Positions 1 through 12,400 of a stretch of 64,000 nt of DNA are shown piece by piece. Every line of letters begins with the position of its first letter. Position 1 is the first letter of the stretch. The notes under the pieces are model-generated. The model had not been told where the DNA came from, did no database searches, and saw nothing but the letters and a program-made list of their open reading frames with translations. The stretch spans positions 620,001 to 684,000 of the forward strand of contig JAFCMP010000068.1 of assembly GCA_017506865.1 (NCBI GenBank), read 5' to 3'. The position numbers and the translations under genes were made by a program. This stretch comes from Tribonema minus (Eukaryota; Sar; Xanthophyceae; Tribonematales; Tribonemataceae).

Positions 1-116
1 ACAGACATGGCAGGGCGTATATGCATACACAGGGGTTTTTTTACTCTGAAAAAAATTGCAAACATTTTCAGACCCCCCTGAAACTTCGATGAATGGGTAC
101 ACAGAGGAAAAAATGA

Positions 117-186
117 GGACCCACCGAGAATCGAACTCGGGCCTGTTCCTTGCGAAGGAACTGTTCTGCCACTATACTACGGGCCC
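117..186 (-). tRNA. tRNA-Ala(CGC)
   Basis: Reverse-strand 70-nt cloverleaf. The acceptor stem GGGCCCG pairs with TGGGTCC, including the G3-U70 wobble that is the alanine identity element. The anticodon arm is GTTCC-TTCGCAA-GGAAC with anticodon CGC, which reads GCG codons. The T arm is CCGAG-TTCGATT-CTCGG. There is no intron, and CCA is not encoded. A run of six A on the plus strand (108-113) gives a pol III T-run terminator. The gene is identical in all 70 nt to the copy at 1257-1326. Confidence 0.95.
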
Positions 187-1256
187 GCGATGATACTTAT
201 CTTGCGATGGCAAACATAGAGTGCAAATCACCACACACTGGGCTGCCTACAACCCGTCACCGCTGGCCCCGTGTGCGGGGGTGCCGTCGTGCTGCTTTAA
301 GCTTTTAGCGGCCCTGGAAAGTGGCACCACCGAGAGCTGCGGGTTTGACCGGTTGGCGCGAGCGAACAACCTCGCGGCGATGATGCCGTGCGTTGGCAAG
401 TCTGCGTGAGACGAAAAGGCTCTGAGTCGGCAGCAACATCGTCTGTGACGCCAGCACCATTCTGCGACGAGAGCGATGACCCGTTCAACGTTGTGGCACC
501 TGCTGCTGTATGCATGCATGCATGTACAGTATTCCACAGTTGGTTGACGCCAGCCAATTTGGTGCTTTGCTGAGTATAGTATTCATCGTTGAACAGCAGC
601 CCGTTGGATCGTGTGGTGAACACGCGGCAATCGGGCAAACAGCAGCCGTTAGATCGTGTGGATCAGGTAAGCATATGATTCGCGCAACACACTGTGGCAC
701 CTCAGCACTCAGTCTGGCAGCTACGTCTGGGCTAGCCCCCGCACTCGGTGTGCAATCCAGAGTTGCGGAGCACAAGCCAGGCGCTTTTGCGCAGCCGCGT
801 GCGAGTAAGCTGCCACGCTGCGCATTGCAGGGGCAGCCATGAGGCGCCATAGGACCGGCCGGCAAAGACAGCAAATGTGCCATTGCTAAACGCCGCAGCA
901 TGCTGACGGTATCGAGATGCCTGGGCGCTGCTATCTGCCAATGCGGCAAAGTTAATTCATCGAACTCACAGAAGGGCACGGCGTGATTGACAGTGTGCGC
1001 TGTTGCTTCTGCTACAGTGCGCTGCAACTGAAAGCGCTTCCGTTGTGTGTCAACTGGCCTGAGCGCTCTAACCGCCATGACAGGCTTTCGCTTCGCCTTC
1101 TCGCCTTCGCCTTTCTTGGTGGTGCGGTGCGGGATCTGGTGCTTCCGCTCAGGGGCTTGTCTGCAGAGATGGAGCTCCGCGTCGCATGTAGATGAACAAG
1201 GGGGGAAGGCAGCGTTATGTTTTGGATGTTCTGCCGATCCACACCGTCAGCCATCT
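187..1256. other. spacer between divergent tRNA-Ala genes
   Basis: No convincing gene. Open frames here have no recognisable protein signature and no splice-linked partners. A short imperfect direct repeat (about 25 nt, AACAGCAGCC...GATCGTGTGG) occurs at roughly 591-617 and 639-662. Confidence 0.5.
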
Positions 1257-1326
1257 GGGCCCGTAGTATAGTGGCAGAACAGTTCCTTCGCAAGGAACAG
1301 GCCCGAGTTCGATTCTCGGTGGGTCC
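1257..1326 (+). tRNA. tRNA-Ala(CGC)
   Basis: Second, sequence-identical copy of the tRNA-Ala(CGC) at 117-186, in the opposite orientation. It has the same G3-U70 pair, the same anticodon loop TTCGCAA and the same T arm. A TTTT run at 1332-1335 is a plausible pol III terminator. The flanks of the two copies are not similar, so the detectable duplication is confined to the tRNA itself. Confidence 0.95.
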
Positions 1327-2983
1327 TGATCTTTTGCTTTTGAAAGTTGAGGAGAGGCGATATTGTTTTCTTTGAAATGGAGGAGATGATCTTGTGCATA
1401 CATTTTTTTTTTTCACCGTGTGAGTGCAAAACAGCATTTTTTGTGACTGAACTAGTAGGTTTGCATACTTTTCTCGGCGTTGCCTTGTGCGAGCTTGAGG
1501 ATCCGTCATCCTTAGGTTTTCATAATCTGATGCATTAAAGTAGTATGTATGGTGTCATGATGCAAAATGTGTGCATCCAGCAGGCTCGTCACGTCACCGC
1601 ACAGACAAAAACGGACATGACAGGGGCGGCACGTGCCACTGGTGATGCTTGCAGATTAGTCCATCGCCCTCCCCTCATCTCATGCTCGTTGTGTCATCAG
1701 GCGAACAACAGCAGACTAGCAGGGTGGCACGTGGCATGTGTGAGGTGTGTGCACAATCTTTGCATGCCTCGCACAAGCGATGGTCATGAACATTCAGCAG
1801 GCGGCTTCGTGTTAGTCGAGGGCTTTGACAGAATGTCCGCATTCTGTGCTGTATGTAGATGTTGTCTTGGCCAGGTCACAAGCTGCTGACCAGAACAGCA
1901 CTGTGCCAAAACGTGATGCCACATTCAACTACGCTCACAGTGCAGCCAATTCGCAATGCAGAATTTTAGACGGAAGACTGCAGCGCTTGAACAAGGGAAC
2001 GTGTACAAACATTTCTCATTCATTATGCACAGGAGCACATCGTGAAGCATGTCGCATGCTTTGACGGTTGCGATTGTCAAGGATTGCCTGCTCAAGTCAA
2101 TACATGCGGTGTTTGTCTCCTGCAGGCGGCGCTGGTGATGCTGATTATGAGGGACCACACTAGCCCATCAGCCGCTTGTTACGTGTCGTGCACTGCACAA
2201 CTGCTCTCAGGACCCCCTACTTCAGATGCAACTGAGTGGCTGCAGTATCATTGCCTGCAGCGCGCATACAGAGGCAACAAACACGCATTGAGCCGTGAGC
2301 GTTCGATGTCATTGATATGCGCTTCGTGGCGAGACTTGCACCATAGTTCCAATGGCGTGAAGCAGCTCCTGACATGCCATGTATTTGAAGGTACGTATTA
2401 GACACTGCTGAAATGCTCTGCCACATTCGATGGTGATGCCACTTTAGCATGGGCACATGGCTGCTACACAAATGGCATGGCTGCAACATATTTCTCCAAT
2501 GAGATGTGGCCCGTCTGCATGGCCTGCGAGAGGCAGAACACAAAGTGTCAAATGACAGTCCCCACACATACTTACGTGCACATACGCGTACACACATTCT
2601 ACGTCTATGTGAAACAGAATGTGACAAACAAGGCTAGGATGGCATCGCTGGGTTCTTGAACCATGACCACGGGTGCTCAGAGATATCACGCGCACCTGGT
2701 GCCAGTCAGTACAGCAGACTGCTGCTGGCGTTGTGTGTTGTGTGCCAAGGCACAGCAGCAAATGCCTGACCTGCAACATCGTCACTGACTACCAGGCGCC
2801 GGCCAGACGCTTTGAGCTCAACTGCAAAAATGACAACACCCTGCTCACGCGCAGCCCGACAACGCATTTCCACCCCGTAGAGGGAAAAGCAGTGAGGCTC
2901 GCGCCTTCCGCTCCAGCAACAGCGGTACGCGTGAGAAAACCGGGAAAGAATGTGAGAAGGCTGGAGAAGGAGCTGCGGCGCAC
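1327..2983. other. intergenic region, nothing recognised
   Basis: About 1.65 kb between the tRNA and the 3' end of SKP1. It is less GC-rich than the exons. The open frames do not resemble a known family and lack paired splice sites. I see no RNA gene or clear repeat. Confidence 0.5.
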
Positions 2984-5670
2984 TCACGCTTGTGGGGCGG
3001 CGGGCGGCGGAGGCGCCTGGTTTGACCGCACGGGCGGCTCCGTCGACCATCTGATCTCATCGCGCAGCTGCCGCTCAACCTCGGGCGCAAAGGGCTGCTC
3101 TATGCCCAGCGTCGCGCGAATCTCGTCCGGCGTCTTGTTCATGAGCATGAGCCCCGCCACCGCGCTCGTGAGGTCCAGCAGCGGTTTCACGTCCTGAAAC
3201 CGCCGGATGCGAAACCGCCGGAAGGGGTGCGGCGGGGCAAGTCATGAGCCTCACCCAATAAGCTCTTGCATTATGCAACGTGTGTCTGCCTGATGAAAAC
3301 ATCAGGCCTATGGCCCTGCTATTATTGCCATCTGTGTTGTTCGGCACGTTTGGCCACCGTCCACGAAGCACGACATGTCCTGACTAATACGTTCTTGACA
3401 GAGTGGCGAAGGGTTCCAGCACAAATCAGACAGGTCTCATGCGTGCAGGTCAAGGCAGCAGCAGTCAGCAGCGGGCTGCTGAGGCAATGCCACAAACTCT
3501 AGACCAACGGTCACATTGAAGTGCCCTAAGTACATTGGATGCAATCAAGAGCGTTACAAGTTGTAACCAATGCCAGGAAGTGACAATCGATGTCATGTAC
3601 AGAGACAGCTTTGTGCTCACCATGCATAGCAATCTCACAACTCGTATGCCTTGTAAACGTCGAATAAAACTTGAGGTCATTGAGCGCACAGTGAGTCAGT
3701 GACGCTACACTGACATCCGTCATGTGCTTCAAGAGTGCGTCCATGATCTGGTGGCTCGTCGCAGTTGCTGGCACTACTGACAGGGATGAGATATGCCAGT
3801 TGTCAACTTCTGGCGAGGCATGAAGTTGGCGCCCACTCAGAGTTCAAAAATTCAGTTAATGGCGGTTAGGTGATTCAATCACAGCGCGCCATGATAACCC
3901 CACCGCACAGCATCTACATAGCAGGACTGACCATCAGCGACTCATGAGCGGGTGAAATGAGCACAGAGATCAGTGGAATGGCACCGATGTGAAAAACGGC
4001 TGTGCGATGCCTCACTCACCAAGTAGTTGCACGACAGGATGAGCTCAAACAGCGTCTCCTTGTCCAGGGCATCCACAAACTCTGCATACCAGGGCTGTAC
4101 ATGGTCCGCGACTGTCCGCCCATACTTGATTGGCTGCGCGCACAGATGGACGAGGGTGCATGCAAGAGGCTGACGGTGAGCGCAAACAATACAACGCTCA
4201 ATCTGCAAGCCACGGCTGATCCGATAAGCCAGGGCTAATGGCAACTCCAGCCTTGCCCGTGCTTCAGTACACAACAGGCGCTTGGCAGCCGTGGCGCAAG
4301 TTGTTCACTACAGAAAAACGTCGCGCGCCCGTCTGCACCTTCAACTGAAACCTGCATCAAGCTCAATGTGAGCAGGGGACCAGCGGTTGCATGGCATTCT
4401 AGATCAGGGTTAGGGTTAGGGTTAACCTGATTATCACTGCACGAGCGCGCGTGCCACGTAGCACGGCATGAAGAGAACGCAACGATCACTTCCATTGCAG
4501 TATGTGAAAAGATGGCAAGTGCCCTCACAGTCATGCCAGATATGCAGCAGAAGTTCCGAGCGTGCGTGCTCGTGGACACCAGCTTCAATCTCAGCTGAGC
4601 CCTGCCTTTGCAGTGACCGGTCATGACCACACGCGCTGCGCAGGCGTGATTGCCTCATGAACAGCGGGGCACGCTCGTGCCACATCATCTCCGGTGCTGC
4701 GCTCACCCGTGGAATCTCGGTCATGGGCTCTGTCTGGTAGTGCACGCAGTAGTCCACGACCTTTGCCAGCACCGGCCCTCTCACGGTGGGCAGCGGGATT
4801 TCCGTGGCGCTGCCTGGCGCGTTGACAGATATCGCGTGCAGCGGACAGTGCAAGCGCGATCAGCATGGTCGCCCCACGTGCCATGTGTACACCACAACTT
4901 ATGAGTGCTCATCGCATGTCGTAGCACGCACGCATGCGGGCATGTGCAGCAGTGCGGCTGGCCGAGGAGCATGTGTTTCAGGACCTGAACTGTGCAAATT
5001 CAGTACTGCTGAGCTCCGTAAGCTTGCAGCTTGTGTGTTGTGCTACAGACACGAGTGACCAACCACACCAAGCTGCCAAACATTGCAGGCTCTCCGGCGA
5101 ACTGCAACTGTCGGCATCTTGAAGCTGAGCTTGATTGCCACTGGAGTTTTCCTGAATGAGAGTAGACGTGGCACTTGTGGTGATGTGCCTAGGATGCGAC
5201 GTTGGCGAGTTTTCAACTCATCAACAGCAGGGCTCAACTGAATTATGTGCTGCAACTTTGCATCAAACCACCACCGCTGTGCACAGCCTGGCTCTCAGAT
5301 CAGGCAATTGCTTGACCCTGCTGCTGCACCGCAGCGCCCTCTGGCAACACGCCGTGACAGCCCCGGATTGCCACTCCCCCCCCCTCCCCCCTTCCCCACC
5401 GCTCACCCTCGCATCTGTGCTGAGCACTGTAATACTATTCTAAAGACTTGTGTGTCGTTTGCATCATGCGGACGCTGTCATTGTGATGGTACAGACCCAC
5501 TTGCCATATAAGAGGCAGACCAACACGCACTCACCATCGTCCTCAAGCATCACCCGTATCACCTGCGAGAGGGATATCACATTCCGATCCACCGTGAAAG
5601 TGTCACCCCCCATAGCCACCAGTGTCACGGTTCCCGCTCCATCCGCCCTCTTCGCGTCGTCCGAGGCCAT
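2984..5670 (-). CDS. SKP1: SKP1-like SCF ubiquitin-ligase adaptor
   Basis: Four exons (5535-5670, 4707-4813, 4020-4133, 2984-3193) join in phase to 188 aa. SKP1 bridges F-box proteins to cullin-1 in SCF ubiquitin ligases (nucleus and cytosol). The POZ fold is visible at about residues 13-80 (VTLVAMGGDTFTV, then QVIRVMLED, EIPLPTV and LAKVVDYCVH). The C-terminal F-box-binding domain follows (ETLFELILSCNYLDVKPLLDL..., then NKTPDEIRATLGI). Donors are GTGAGT/GTGAGC; acceptors are CAG. The family normally ends just after an Asn/Arg-x-Trp-Cys-Glu-Glu-Lys motif; here EIRW is followed by a Pro-rich tail of about 20 residues (STEPPVRSNQAPPPPAAPQA), so the protein is longer than the usual ~160 aa. A donor-like GTGAGT overlaps the stop codon, so an alternative last exon cannot be excluded. 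It is divergent from the transporter gene. Confidence 0.9.
4406..4424. repeat. interstitial TTAGGG tract (SKP1 intron 2)
   Basis: About three TTAGGG units on the plus strand, ending in GGTTAACC, inside SKP1 intron 2. It is too short for a telomere. Confidence 0.85.
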
Positions 5671-6478
5671 GGCTGCTGTGCGCTACCTTGGAATGGGCAT
5701 GCGCAGTGCTGCCTGTCAGAAAAATACAAATACCGCCAACTGTCAATAGGATTTGCAAGGGACCACGTGTTCAGGTCAGACCAGTCTTCATTTACAAGAG
5801 GTGAGGAGCACTGAGTGCCGTGCTCGCCCCGGATTGTGTGGAGTGCGGCAGTCAACGTTGTCGTTTGTTTGCAGCAGCGTCGTGACTTTTGTGGCAGCCT
5901 CTACTACGCCAGTGCCTTTTTTTCCTATCATTGACCGTCAAAGATAGTAGCGCTGAGGCCGATGCCTAGCTGGCGTTCTTGACTCGGCAAACGGCAGCGC
6001 AGATTTAACTGCTGCAACTGAGATCTCATTGGGTGCTGATGCTAAAAAAATTCTTGAAAGAGAGCGTTTGGCTTAGCTTATGTGAACTCAGGCTTTCGCA
6101 GAAAGCGATCTTCAAGCCCGACAAAAACTTCCTTGAATCCACTGAGGCATGGCCATTTGCGCGTGCAAGTACATTAAACGGATGTAGGGTCTCACCTATG
6201 GAGTTCGTGCCCTCAGTCCTAGGCAGGTAGCACTGGCAGATGTAAAAAACTTTTGTCTCTCAACTCAACTGTAAGTTGCACTTGAAGTGATATTTTGATG
6301 TACCTTTCGCTTGTCAGGCCGTGCCGCCAACGTTCTTGTGTAGACGAGTTGCGCTTGGGGATAAGAGTGGCGATCGTCTTGATGACGATGACTCCGTGTA
6401 ATGGCTTTGGCAAAGCCTTGACCCTCTGGCCGCCGCCACTCCTGAGAATAATCGATTAACTGTCAATTGCAGCCAAGG
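5671..6478. promoter_or_regulatory. divergent upstream region SKP1 / transporter
   Basis: An 808-bp gap between two oppositely transcribed start codons, so it must hold both promoters or one shared promoter. I could not identify a convincing TATA box or other element. Confidence 0.4.
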
Positions 6479-9400
6479 ATGGGCAACGACGGCGGTGCAT
6501 ATCAGGCGGCAGGGGCTTCACAGGCAGCAGTACACAACGGCTCGGACAATGTGTTCTTGCCTCTGTCGGCGGACCCGTCGGATCATTCAAGCGCCAGCAA
6601 AGCGCACACGGGTCACGGCCCGGCCTGGGATGAGCAGGAAGGCTACCAAGGGCAGCAAACCCACGTGCACCATGAGCTCACGCCCCAGGTATGTGGTGCG
6701 CAGAGCACGAGCGGCTGTTGCTAGTAGCCGTTGTTTGCTATGAGTCGCACTTGCTTGGACTGCTTCACTGGCTTAAGGCAGAAGAGTTGATACGAGTTGT
6801 AGGCATTGGCAGTCAGCAGCCGCCACTAGCAGTATCTGCTCAACTGCTGACTGCAATGCACTTTATGCTTGGCAGGCCCGGCGATTCGCGGTCAAAGCTG
6901 CCCTCGTGGCGAGCATAGGCGGCCTGCTGATGGGTTTTGACCTTGGGTGAGTCACTGCCACACCTTGCGAGCCAACTAGCAACATGCAGTTTAAAGGATG
7001 CTGCTTTGCTGCAGCAATGCGTTCAATGAAGAGATACATTGGTGCTCAGCATGTATCAGCGTGAAGCAATTGACACAGCCATGCAGCAGCTGGCTGCCGC
7101 AATACAAGCGGCAGCTTTCCACTCCAGCAGTCGACAGCATCGTACTTCCATACGCAATGGTCCTGAGCGAGAAAGGGCGAGCTGGGGCTTGCAATGCATA
7201 CGCAACATGTGTGTACGTGGCAATGCAGACTGACCATTGCATGACTGCTGCGCAAGACCTTTTGGGGGGGGGGGGAGGGCAGAGCCTGCTCTGCATCTCG
7301 ACGCTTGCACTTGGTCCGTGCCCCAATCCATTGCGGGACAACTCCTCGATTACGACACACTGATGGCAGCGGACTGCTGCTCACGGGTGTGCAGGGTAGT
7401 GGCCGGAGCGCTGCCGCAGCTGCGCGACGAGATGGGACTGGACGCAAATCAGCAGGATCTAGTGGTGGGTTGTGACGGGATGCGTCAGTACCTCTTTGTG
7501 CGCATGTTGTTGGCCTCCAGTTTCGTGTAAACACCCTTGGAAGGCACGTTGCGCCCGGGCACGGGGGGTGCTGATACATTGCGAGAGCATATTTTGCCTA
7601 AAAAGGATGCTTTTCGTGCTTGGTATGCGTCGCGTCATTCGGATGTGCGACTTGTGCGCAGAGCTCTGCCACCAGCAGCAGTCGTCGCATGCACTGCGCC
7701 CTACACCACCCATCACTGCCACACCGCCGCCATCTTCGATTGCGATCCACCATTTCCACTCCCTGTTGTTCATTGGCACCCTGGCCCCTGCTAGCACGTT
7801 GATCGCGGAGTCCACCCTTGCACTGGTGTTGAGTCTTTTGAGGTAGCACCAGTTGAATACACATTATTTTAGACTCTTGGACTCTTACATTGCGCATCAT
7901 GTGCACACTTAAGAAGCGTAACGCTGTGCTGAGCCGTGCAGGTTAGCTTGATGGTGGTGGGGTCCCTCCTGGGCTCCGCGACAGGCGGTTTCATCTGCGA
8001 CACCATAGGGCGCTGGCGCACCATCATGCTGACCAGCGCCGTGTTTGTGCTGGGCGGAGCGCTGCTGTGCACGGCATCAGGGCCTGGGCAGCTCTACGTG
8101 GGCAGGATAGTGGTGAGTCACCGCGTGCGGTGGTGGCAGAACTTCAATGGTGCATCATTCGGTGTGCTACTACTTGGCTGTTTTTGCTGTCAGCATCACT
8201 CAGGGGGCATGCGTGTGCACGTGCCACACACGCGCCTCTTTTGCTAGCATGCCAGGCGTATTAGGATGGCCGTCACGCAACCTGCTGTGTGCTGTGAACG
8301 TGACATCATCCTTTGAGGTTCAATTCTAATAAAACCCACGACAGTGGCTTATGGATCGCACGCGGCCTGCATCACCTTCGGACTGCAGCATGACATCCTC
8401 TTCAACACTGCGACCCTCTTTGTGGCGGTCAGCAAGTAGAGCCAACACCACTGTTGTCGGGCACTGATTCCAGCATGGCATGGCCCATGACTTGCAAAAA
8501 ATCTACATTGAGCGCATGAAATAATCTGCTTGTCTGCCTCTGCTGTGACCTCTCTCTGTCTCGCGCTCGCATGCTCTCCTTGCGCGCCAGATCGGTTTTG
8601 GCATTGCCATCAGCAGCATTGCGGACATCAGCTACCTGGCGGAGGTGGCTCCTGCGCAGGTATGCATGTACATGATGCAGAGGCAAATGCGCGCAAGATG
8701 GGGGCGCTCGACGCGCCATTTTCATGCATCGACGCTGTGCGGCATGCAGCACTGCGAAGCGCGACGGTCGGTGACCTACAGTGTACCAAGTAGTAGCTCA
8801 TAGTGACTACACAAGTCACATCCTGGGGGCGTGTACTGGACGTCCACCATTTACTCCCTCTGGTGCAGCCTCATGTGACCAGTGCTCGGACTTGCATCTC
8901 ACATCCCTTGACTATTATGTCTAAGGCGACATGTTGCACGTGGTTGCAAGTGCATCGAAGAGTTGGGTGTCAAATCGCACTTAACTCAGGGTTAGGTCTA
9001 ACCCTAACCTTAAGCCCCCTGTGATGCCTCAGTGGTATGCTGATGCGCTGCTCGTCACCCTGTCCGCAGCGAATACAACACGATCTGCGTGTCTGCTTGT
9101 ATGGTCATGCCTGATGCTACCTTCATCCGAGCGCCTCCGTGCAACGATTGTGACCTGCACCCACGGACGAGCCTGCTCCAATGTCGACTGCAGTGCGCAG
9201 CGCGTGACGCGCCGCCGCCGCTGCCGCCACCCCTCAGATCAGGGGCGCCATGACCAGCACCAACGAGCTCATGATCGCGTTCGGCGTGCTGCTGGCATTC
9301 TTCACGGACTTCATGCTGCGCGACACCGTCGGTGAGCCGCGCGCGCGCAACGCTCTGACTTTGAACGAGAGGCAGAGAGGCACGCCGGCATGTGTGTTGA

Positions 9401-12400
9401 AACAGGTTTCAGCAGACTGACTATCGCATAAGTGGTGCAGCATGACGCTGGTAGCCTGCGCGGTGCGTTACGCAGCGCGCCGTGTGTGCGCAGGCATGGG
9501 CAGCGGCGCGTCGGAGGGGCCTCATGCGCTGAGCATTGCTGGCGCGTCGGTTACACCTGTGACTGTGGCTCAGTGGCCAACGCCACCGAGTACATGCATC
9601 CAGACTGCATAGTGCGAACCTTGCGGTTCTGTGCTCTCTGTGCCCGTCACTGACATGCACATATGTACAAATACCTGACCCTGACCATGAGCTGTTGTCG
9701 CTGACCTGCCAGGGGGGTGGCGCCTCATGTTTGGCATGGCGGTGGTGCTGGCGCTCGTCCAGGCGCTGGCGATGGCGCGCATGCCGGAGAGCCCCAAGTG
9801 GCTGGCCGCGCAGGGGCGCGACGCCGAGGCCATGGCAGTGCTCGCCGTGTCAGCAGGCGGAGACGAGCAGGTGAGATGGGACTTTGCGGGTGCATCACAA
9901 CTGTAGGCCCTCCTGCGCCTGTGCGCGCTTTCTCGCACGTGTCATGGTGACTGAGTGGACTGTCTTTGAGCAGCGGGTCTTCTGGCTGATGGGGCATTTC
10001 AAGCAGGCCCATCGGGCAGTGATGTACATTCTGAAGCAGACACCGGCTCCTGCGAGCTAGCTGCATTGGGGGTGCGTGTGCGTCACCATCAAGCCGTCAA
10101 ACAGCATACATACGTTTACACTGGAAAAGTATATGGCCGGACCGTACCCATGCCATGATGGTCAGCCTTGGTGAAGCGCGCAAGTGCTCGTGGTGTGACG
10201 AGAGACTTCTCGGCTACGCTCGCAACGCTCACAACAAGCAACGCTGAACGTCGCGAGGGCGCCCGCCGCAGAGGCAATAATCACGCTGGCTCGTACATGG
10301 CACCCAGTGATCATATCATCATCTCCACGATAGGAGGCAGCGTTGCTCACATGGGTACCGTATGCTTTTGTGGTCATGAGCAGGCGGACGAGGCTCTGGT
10401 GCAGATCAAGGAAGAGCTGGCGGCAGCGGGCCAGATGAGCACGTCCATGTTGTTCCACCAGTGGAGGTGCGTGCGGCCCCACATCAGGACATCACGCTGC
10501 ATGAAATCACAAGTCTGAGCATCATCACCTAGGTGCACTTCTGCCTACATACCTATATCACAGTGCCAGTGTCTAAGCTCTCAAAGCAGACTAGGCTACT
10601 GCCCAGAAGCAAACTTCACGATTGCATATGACACCCAGCCTCCCTGGAGCCTGTATAAGTACAACTCCACAAGTATCGAGGGAGTCTAGACTCTACAGTG
10701 TCCCTGGTGTGTAGGATTGTGTCAGGGCAGCATGTGATGGCTTTGCGTGTGTGGGCTGTGCATGCGCGCTGCGTCATTTCATTGTGCGCTATGCTGACTT
10801 GAAGGTGCGCACGCGCCAGAGCTTACACACAATGTGCCATTGGCAATGGTCATGTCCGGCTGCTGCTAGTGTGCCACGTTATCGTGCCCAGTGAAAGTTA
10901 GGGTTAGGGTTAGGGTTAGACTTCAAGCACTCAAAGGTGCCCACAACAGCGCGGAGGACAACAGGTGCACACCGGTAGATCACTACGTGACATATTCTTT
11001 CCCTCATACGCTCAAAAATTTGGGGAATATAACCTGACAGTAAAGGCCACGATCATGCCAGAGATGGGCGAAACGAGGGTCTTCACTATTCTGGTGGCTA
11101 CTTCATGAAGCGTTGGCAGTGGTCTTTGAGAGCCAGCACGTGGAACCCTCATGAAACATGCACTTCAGTGCTCAGCAAATTAGCGTCTCGAGCAGCCACA
11201 GACAGCGCTTGTGGCTAATTCATCCAGGTTCATTGAGAGCCAGCTGAGCAATGCTCTACAGTCGATGCGGATTAGCTCACTTGTGCAATTGGCCGGCCGC
11301 TAATGAATTTATCTACAAGTTGTCAAGTTGTCTCAGGCGCACTGCGCTGCCCGCACATTGTGCATCCAATTCCATGTGGTGAACCAAGCTGTGGCTGCAT
11401 TGAAGCTGCACACCTGCATGCCGCGCATACCAGGTATCGGTGCAGAAGTGCCAGAGAAGTGGCATCGTGGCCTGACGCCACGTCCAATCATCAGAAGCGT
11501 CTCTAAAGCTTCTGCCTGTGTGGTCAGCACAAGACCGTGCTTTAGCAGCGGCAGGACACTACATGGCAACGCAAAGTGATTGATACGCCACTAAAAGCCT
11601 GAACTGCATTTAATTCCACACGCTGTCAGCAGGGGTCGTACATCTCCTATTGCCTAACCCTAACCCTAATTTCACCCCCCGCCATCAAACATCCAACATC
11701 GCACCTCAAGCCATGAGCATCCGTGCAGAGCACGCACACATTGGTGACAATTCCCCTTTTTACTGAGCGGTGTTGGGGCCTCCGCTCAGCCGTCTCGTCA
11801 TTGAAGTACACACTGTAGAACCAACTTCAAGCCTGCGGGCGCTGCAGCATGCTCAACCTGTATTTGTGTGTGCCGCATGCGCTTTCTCCATCGCCTTCAG
11901 GCCTCAGCTGCACCTGTCCATGGCGCTCATGGCGCTGCAGCAGCTCACCGGCAACTCCGCCATACTCTCATGTGAGAACGCAAGTCAAAAAAATGAGTCA
12001 ATGAGTAAAGTGAGTAAGTGATTCAAGCAAGTGAGTGCTGTGTGCACCATGGTACACGAGTGAAGTGCGTGGTGTGAAGGGGGTGGGCGAATTGGGTGAA
12101 TGGCTCTGCCCTCCCTTTGTTATAACGCACTCTTGCCAAGCTAATGCTCTTTCAAGCATGCAGCATATTGCAGCAGAAATACTGTTGAAGCCATAATCTG
12201 TGAGGCATGAAATGAAAGCCATGGCCTAGCTGACTGGAAATCGTAAGTCAAGGTGAACATCATGGCAAGAATGCATCAGGCGTGCTACTGCACTTCACAG
12301 TGTGCAGTGGGCGTTTTCTGATTGACAGACCATCCAGGTGGTCACCACTGCGCCTCCATTTTCACATCTCACACTGCGGTAGATGGGCACGCTGCTTACG

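Noticed and set aside
9970-10065. Possible extra transporter exon (VFWLMGHFKQAHR)
   Set aside because: Exon 7 to exon 8 joins in phase without it, and it ends in a stop.
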